Virus record (IMG/VR): IMGVR_UViG_3300035157_000868 | Coordinates: 1 to 21,737 of that record | DNA from: a virus | Direction: 5' to 3' (one strand) | Length of the DNA stretch: 21,737 nt | Shown: in pieces, positions 17,745 through 21,737 of the stretch | Layout of the letters: every line of letters starts with the position of its first letter | How positions within the stretch are numbered: position 1 is the stretch's first letter | Position numbers and translations under genes: made by a program | The notes under the pieces: model-generated | Databases searched by the model: none | The model's input: only the letters and a program-made list of their open reading frames with translations | What the model was told of the DNA's origin: nothing

Positions 17745-17752
17745 TATAAATA
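17745..17752 (+). promoter_or_regulatory. T4-type late promoter box TATAAATA upstream of the fibre genes
   Basis: A perfect TATAAATA in the 38-nt gap between the small-gene cassette and the 75-aa gene, 28 nt before its ATG at 17781. The spacing is nearly the same as for the box before gp8. It would start a late transcript covering the fibre-like pair and probably gp13 and gp14, since no terminator is seen downstream. Confidence 0.75.
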
Positions 17753-17780
17753 ATAGATAGATTCTGAATTGCATACATAA

Positions 17781-18008
17781 ATGGCAGATATTAAGGTAAG
17801 GGTTGGGCAACATAATGCAGTGAAGGTTGTTTCCTCACTTGCTGGTGCTCAGGGCTTATCACTCGCTGAACTCAGTGATGTTAATGCCTCGAACCTGTTA
17901 AATGGAATGGTCTTAGTTTATAATGCTGCAACTCAAAAATGGGATGCTACTCTTGAACTAACACCTGGAACGGAACAAAATTTAAACATTAACGGGGGAA
18001 ATTTTTAA
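17781..18008 (+). CDS. 75-residue virion-associated protein ending in GG-x-F
   Basis: A short protein beginning MADIKVRVGQHNAVKVVSS and ending LNINGGNF. The IKVRVGQxNAxKVxSS opening is familiar from the N-termini of structural proteins in marine T4-like phages (recollection), and the middle LSDVNASNLLNGMVLVYNA resembles the short repeated segments seen in phage fibre proteins (a sum or overlay of L-x-DV, L-x-G-x-VLVY units). No catalytic motif. It lies just downstream of a late promoter box and its stop is immediately followed by the next ATG (TAAATG). It shares the terminal GG-x-F with the 523-aa protein that follows, so the two may be partners in one structure, for instance a collar or fibre attachment. 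Exact role unknown. Confidence 0.85.
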   Translation: MADIKVRVGQHNAVKVVSSLAGAQGLSLAELSDVNASNLLNGMVLVYNAATQKWDATLELTPGTEQNLNINGGNF

Positions 18009-19580
18009 ATGGCTAGTATTATCAGGATCAAAAGATCCTCTGGAACCGATAAACCTGCCAGCCTCAATTGGGGTGAAATGGCCTATGTGACAGGTATTGG
18101 TAGTTACGGTGGAATAAATCAATATAAAGATAGAGTATATGTTGGTGATGATGGTAATAATGTACACTCAATAGGTGGACATTTTTATACCTCTATGATG
18201 GAGCATGCAGCAGGAACTGTTGCTGGTGTTCAAAATACAAGAAATAGTGATGGTGGTATTGTTGCCATCATGGATAATGAGAGAAAAGTTGATCAATGGA
18301 ATGTAGATAATCTAAGAATAGATCTGAATACAATATCATCACAAAATGTAGATGGTGATATTATATTTAATACTAATGGTAACGGTCATATTAATGTTGT
18401 AGATGATACAACTTTATCATTTGGTAGTGATAAAGATGCTAGAATTGAATATGATGAAGATGGTGATAATGATGTAAAGGTTACTGGTGCTCAGTGGACT
18501 TATGATACTAATATTAAAGTTACTGGTAAAGGTAAGTTTGGATGTGTTGGAATAAGTTCTAATGTTATTGAAACTGAAGCGGGATGTGGAGATCTTCTGT
18601 TTATTGACCCATATCCAGATGGTTTAAGTAATGAAGGTACTGTTATTATTAAGGGTAGTTTACAAGTAGATGGAACAACAACATCTGTAAACTCCACAAC
18701 ATCAACTTTAAATGATCCCATTTTACATCTTGGTGATCTTACTAGTGAGAGAGTAGTAACGCAACCAGTTCTTTCTGGTATTAGTACAATTACTCTAGAT
18801 TCTGTTATTGGTATTAATACTGGTGATGTTATTTCTGGAAGTTCTGCTTTATCAGCATCTGGTGTAGCAACTGTTACTCAATATAATGAAACAACTAAAG
18901 TAATTACTGTTGATCAAACTATTGGTGGTTCTGGTATTACTACTACCACACAATTAACAGTTACACACGCATACGATACTAATACTGATCGTGGTATTTC
19001 TTTTGGATATAACACAAGTACTGGTGCTGGTAATAATAAATTAGGATTCTTTGGTTATATTGACCAAACTAATCCAAATAGTAGTGCTACTCCAAGAGCA
19101 TGGACTTATATTCCTGATGCTAGTCTTGCCAATAGTTTAGTAGCTGGAACTAGAGGATATCTTGATATTAAAGGTATCTATTATCAAACTGGTGATTACA
19201 ATACTCATGGTGTTGTATATTTTGATGAAAATGGATTACAGACTTCAACAAATGCTGTAGCATCTCCTGTTAATACATCAAAACAAGTATTAACTGCCGT
19301 TACAAAGAACACTCTTACTTTATCTGGTAGTGTAACTGTTACTACTGGTGATATTATTAGACAAGATACCAGCAATGCTTATGGTGTTGTTGAATCTGGT
19401 GGATCTGGAACTTCTTTAAGTTTGATAGGTGTTGAAGGTACATTTGATACAACTAACAATTTAAGAAAAGAAGGTAATAATGGTGATATTCAAAATTTAT
19501 CAGTAACAGCATCTGCTGTTAATGTGATATATACTAATAAGCCTAGTTGGACTTCTACACTAGACGGAGGTACTTTCTGA
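18009..19580 (+). CDS. Fibre-like virion structural protein
   Basis: 523 residues. The N-terminus IIRIKRSSGTDKPASLNWGE, then MAYVTG and RVYVGDDGNNVHSIGG, has the pattern of fibre-type phage proteins in which a short strand with KRS/KRG, a P...L..GE loop and a VGDG strand make a compact attachment domain (compare the MTD_N-type domain). Later come WNVDNLRIDLNTISS, a DGDIIFNTNGNGHINVVDDT strand repeat, and LQVDGTTTSVNSTTSTLNDP near residue 220, a segment common in tail-fibre proteins. The rest is beta-rich with a YTNKPSWTSTLDGGTF ending. A GGGGGA at 17994-17999, 9 nt before the ATG, may serve as ribosome-binding site. It lies where T4 carries whisker (wac) and short fibre genes but shows no similarity to fibritin that I can see. 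Receptor binding or collar fibre is inferred. Confidence 0.88.
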   Translation: MASIIRIKRSSGTDKPASLNWGEMAYVTGIGSYGGINQYKDRVYVGDDGNNVHSIGGHFYTSMMEHAAGTVAGVQNTRNSDGGIVAIMDNERKVDQWNVDNLRIDLNTISSQNVDGDIIFNTNGNGHINVVDDTTLSFGSDKDARIEYDEDGDNDVKVTGAQWTYDTNIKVTGKGKFGCVGISSNVIETEAGCGDLLFIDPYPDGLSNEGTVIIKGSLQVDGTTTSVNSTTSTLNDPILHLGDLTSERVVTQPVLSGISTITLDSVIGINTGDVISGSSALSASGVATVTQYNETTKVITVDQTIGGSGITTTTQLTVTHAYDTNTDRGISFGYNTSTGAGNNKLGFFGYIDQTNPNSSATPRAWTYIPDASLANSLVAGTRGYLDIKGIYYQTGDYNTHGVVYFDENGLQTSTNAVASPVNTSKQVLTAVTKNTLTLSGSVTVTTGDIIRQDTSNAYGVVESGGSGTSLSLIGVEGTFDTTNNLRKEGNNGDIQNLSVTASAVNVIYTNKPSWTSTLDGGTF

Positions 19581-19581
19581 G

Positions 19582-19589
19582 TATAAATT
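19582..19589 (+). promoter_or_regulatory. Near-match late promoter box TATAAATT
   Basis: One base off the late consensus, located in the 9-nt gap before the ATG at 19590. Transcription from it would begin inside that gene, so it could only serve gp13 and gp14 downstream. In AT-rich DNA one mismatch occurs easily by chance. Confidence 0.3.
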
Positions 19590-19814
19590 ATGCAACAAAA
19601 TAATAGTGACGTTGATGTGAACGTTCTCGTAAGTCTTTATCATAATAAACTTGCTCAATCATATAATCAAAATGTTCTTTTGGAAGCAAGAATACAAACA
19701 TTAAAACAAGATTATGAAGCTGAAAAGATGGATTTGTTACAACAAATAGCAGATCTACAAGAAAAAACTGAAAGTAAACCAAAACCTACAACAGGAAATA
19801 TAGCATCAAGATAA
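19590..19814 (+). CDS. 74-residue coiled-coil protein upstream of gp13
   Basis: Begins MQQNNSDVDVNVLVSLYHNK and continues with a long charged helix, about residues 15-62 (NQNVLLEARIQTLKQDYEAE, then MDLLQQIADLQEK), with clear hydrophobic heptads; the last dozen residues are a Lys/Pro/Thr tail. No cysteine, no membrane segment. Comparable small coiled-coil proteins occur just before gp13 in marine T4-like phages (recollection). Its stop is joined directly to the gp13 start (TAAATG), so the two are probably translated together, and a role in neck or tail assembly is a reasonable inference. A perfect GGAGG at 19566-19570 is 19 nt from the ATG, which is too far to be a standard ribosome-binding site. 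Confidence 0.85.
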   Translation: MQQNNSDVDVNVLVSLYHNKLAQSYNQNVLLEARIQTLKQDYEAEKMDLLQQIADLQEKTESKPKPTTGNIASR

Positions 19815-20660
19815 ATGGCAAAACCATCAACTAGACAAGGATTAATAGATTACTGTTTAAGGAAACTAGGTGCTCCTGTATTAGAAATTAATGTTGCTGA
19901 TGACCAAATAGATGATTTGGTTGATGATGCTATTCAATTATTCAACGAACGTCATTTTGACGGTGTTGAAAGGATGTACCTTAAGTATAAAATTACTGAA
20001 GAAGATATTAATAGAGGACAAGCAAAAAATACTGATGGTGTAGGTATTGTAACTACAACTGCCACCTCTACAAATATCGCAGGTTATGGTACTACAACAA
20101 GTAATTGGTATGAAACTTCTAATTTTTTACAGGTTCCAGATTCTATAGTTGGTGTAGAAAAGATATTTAAATTTGATACCAGTTCAATATCTGGTGGAAT
20201 GTTTAGTATAAAGTATCAATTATTCTTAAATGATCTTTATTACTTTAATTCTGTAGAATTACTTCAATATGCTATGGTTAAATCATATCTTGAAGATATT
20301 GATTTCCTATTGACAACAGATAAGCAGATAAGATTTAATAAGAGACAAGATAGGTTATATATGGATATTGATTGGGGTGCTGAAACTGCTGGTAATTGGT
20401 TAATTTTAGATTGTTATAGAGCATTAGATCCAAAATCATTTACTCAAGTTTATAATGATCCTTTTCTCAAATTGTATCTTACTGCTCTCATAAAGAGACA
20501 GTGGGGACAAAATTTAAGTAAATTTAAAGGTGTCAAGTTACCAGGTGGCATAGAAATGAATGGTGGAGAGATTCTTCAACAAGCAGAGTCTGAAATAGAA
20601 TCGTTAAGATCTAGAATGGCATCTGAATATGAGTTGCCTCCATATGACTTTATAGGATAA
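19815..20660 (+). CDS. 13: Neck protein gp13-like (head completion)
   Basis: 281 residues. T4 gp13 forms, with gp14, the neck that seals the DNA-filled head and takes the tail. The N-terminal LRKLGAPVLEINVADDQI followed by DAIQLFNERHFDG aligns with T4 gp13 (RLGAPIINVELTPDQI, then ALELYGEYHFDG). The C-terminal LPGGIEMNGGEILQQAESEI followed by LPPYDFIG aligns with T4 LPGGVTIDGQRLIEEARLE followed by a PPFGILVG ending. Length is close to T4 gp13 (about 309). The middle part differs, including a Thr-rich stretch at residues 75-95 (VTTTATSTN). The start is the ATG fused to the upstream stop. The stop is 5 nt before gp14, the classical partner order. Confidence 0.94.
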   Translation: MAKPSTRQGLIDYCLRKLGAPVLEINVADDQIDDLVDDAIQLFNERHFDGVERMYLKYKITEEDINRGQAKNTDGVGIVTTTATSTNIAGYGTTTSNWYETSNFLQVPDSIVGVEKIFKFDTSSISGGMFSIKYQLFLNDLYYFNSVELLQYAMVKSYLEDIDFLLTTDKQIRFNKRQDRLYMDIDWGAETAGNWLILDCYRALDPKSFTQVYNDPFLKLYLTALIKRQWGQNLSKFKGVKLPGGIEMNGGEILQQAESEIESLRSRMASEYELPPYDFIG

Positions 20661-20665
20661 TAAAC

Positions 20666-21737
20666 ATGGCATTAAATCCATTTTTCCTACAAGGTGCTCA
20701 GTCTGAACAAAGACTAACGCAAGATTTAATAAATGAACACCTAAGAACGTTTGGTGTTGAAGTAACTTATATTCCTAGAAAATATGTAAGTAGAGAAACA
20801 ATCATGGAAGAAGTAACTTCTTCTAAGTTTGATGATAACTTTTCTATAGAAGCATATGTTAATAATTATGATGGATATGGTGGTGCAGGTGATGTACTAA
20901 CAAAATTTGGAATGAGTATAAAAGATGAAGTTATTCTTACCATTTCAAAAGAAAGATTTGAAGATTTTATCGCACCATTTATGGCAGGTTTAGATGATGG
21001 AACAGATACTAGTGAAATTATTCTTTCATCAAGACCAAGAGAAGGAGATTTAGTTTATTTTCCATTAGGTGGTAGATTATTTGAAATAAAGTTTGTAGAG
21101 CATGAGAATCCTTTTTATCAGTTAGGTAAAAATTATGTTTATGAATTAAAATGTGAACTCTTTGAATATGAGGATGAGGTTATTGATACTTCTATTGAGG
21201 CAATCGATACTCAGGTTCAAGAGGAAGGATTTATAAGTACACTTAGACTTGTTGGATTGGGACAAACTGCTGTTGCTTCAGCCTCTATTGGTAGTGGTTT
21301 TGTAAGTAAGTTATATTTAAATAATGATGGTTCTGGATTTACTTCACCACCATCAGTTATATTCAGTCCTTCACCAGCAAATGATACTGCTAGAGCAGTA
21401 GCAATAACAACAACTATAGCAAATGTAACTTCTATTGAGAAGATATTATTTACAAATCGTGGTTCTGGATATACAACTCCACCTACAGTAACCTTTACTG
21501 GTGGGGGAGGAACTGGAGCAGCAGCAACTTGTTCCATTGAAACTGCTTATAACGGTGTTATACGTCTTAATACTTTGAGTGGTGGTTCTGGATATGGAAC
21601 TGTACCAAATGTGACTGTTGGTGCACCTGGTGCTGGTATCACAGCTACTGGAATAGCATCTATTAGTGCTAGTGGTGATGCATCTACTGCGTTCTTTAAT
21701 CAGGATGATCTTGTTAGATTTATTTACGTAGATGAAC
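20666..21737 (+). CDS. 14: Neck protein gp14-like, 3' end missing
   Basis: Open from ATG 20666 to the right edge: 357 codons plus one base, so already longer than T4 gp14 (about 256). The opening ALNPFFLQGAQSEQRLTQDL, YIPRKYVSRETIMEE, the SKFDDNFSIEAYV...YGG segment, the REGDLVYFPLGGRLFEIKFV stretch and YELKCELFEYEDEVIDTSIE are the pattern of marine T4-like gp14. The position after gp13 agrees. From about residue 215 the protein holds three Gly-rich units with GSGFTSPP, GSGYTTPP and GSGYGTVP, which look like a domain inserted into or added to the gp14 core. An AGGA at 20654-20657, 8 nt before the ATG, is a reasonable ribosome-binding site. It presumably works with gp13 in the neck. Confidence 0.93.
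   Translation, partial: MALNPFFLQGAQSEQRLTQDLINEHLRTFGVEVTYIPRKYVSRETIMEEVTSSKFDDNFSIEAYVNNYDGYGGAGDVLTKFGMSIKDEVILTISKERFEDFIAPFMAGLDDGTDTSEIILSSRPREGDLVYFPLGGRLFEIKFVEHENPFYQLGKNYVYELKCELFEYEDEVIDTSIEAIDTQVQEEGFISTLRLVGLGQTAVASASIGSGFVSKLYLNNDGSGFTSPPSVIFSPSPANDTARAVAITTTIANVTSIEKILFTNRGSGYTTPPTVTFTGGGGTGAAATCSIETAYNGVIRLNTLSGGSGYGTVPNVTVGAPGAGITATGIASISASGDASTAFFNQDDLVRFIYVDE

Noticed and set aside
17743-17780. Terminator or tRNA in the gap after the small-gene cassette
   Set aside because: No GC-rich stem with a T run and no cloverleaf could be found by eye; the gap is explained by the late promoter box.
17982-19782. Minus-strand frames of 61, 73 and 64 codons opposite the fibre and coiled-coil genes
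   Set aside because: Shadows of well-supported + strand genes.
21217-21537. Minus-strand 106-codon frame
   Set aside because: Antisense of the Gly-rich part of gp14; Pro/Val-rich as expected from that.

Overview
The window looks like part of the structural (late) gene block of a T4-like myovirus of the marine type (cyanophage- or pelagiphage-like). The DNA is AT-rich. Every credible gene is on the + strand, and genes abut or overlap throughout. Four products can be placed in T4-like families from the sequence alone. They are baseplate wedge gp8 (7484-9094), a giant virion protein that opens with a DUF4815-like domain (9101-16648), neck protein gp13 (19815-20660) and neck protein gp14 (20666 to the right edge). 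The host cannot be read from the window. The style of the proteins (huge beta-rich structural proteins with GSGY modules and C...YPR...DP repeats) is that of marine T4-like phages, not of enteric ones.

Layout. (1) 1-7445: the 3' part of a giant virion structural protein, open at the left edge, lying where T4 has the gp6/gp7 wedge genes. Its middle third is an array of about eight C...YPR repeats. (2) 7446-7483: a short gap with a T4-type late promoter box, TATAAATA. (3) gp8, then after 6 nt the 2515-aa DUF4815-type protein. (4) 16648-17742: four small genes chained by one TAATG and three ATGA stop/start overlaps. One of them (45 aa) is very short and easily missed. Two of the four start with sequences that look like the T4 internal-protein capsid-targeting signal, each followed by a match to the gp21 prohead-protease site. 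(5) 17743-17780: a second TATAAATA box. (6) 17781-19580: a 75-aa protein and a 523-aa fibre-like protein, back to back (TAAATG) and both ending in GG-x-F. They lie where T4 has its fibre/whisker genes (gp9-gp12, wac). (7) 19590-19814: a small coiled-coil protein; then gp13 and gp14.

How they work together: the left two thirds builds the baseplate wedge and attached tail structures, and the right end builds the neck that closes the filled head. The overlapping cassette between them probably makes small, basic head-internal proteins (inference). No tRNA, integrase, transposon, CRISPR or host metabolic gene is visible. No gene-free stretch exceeds 40 nt, and no convincing hairpin terminator was seen.
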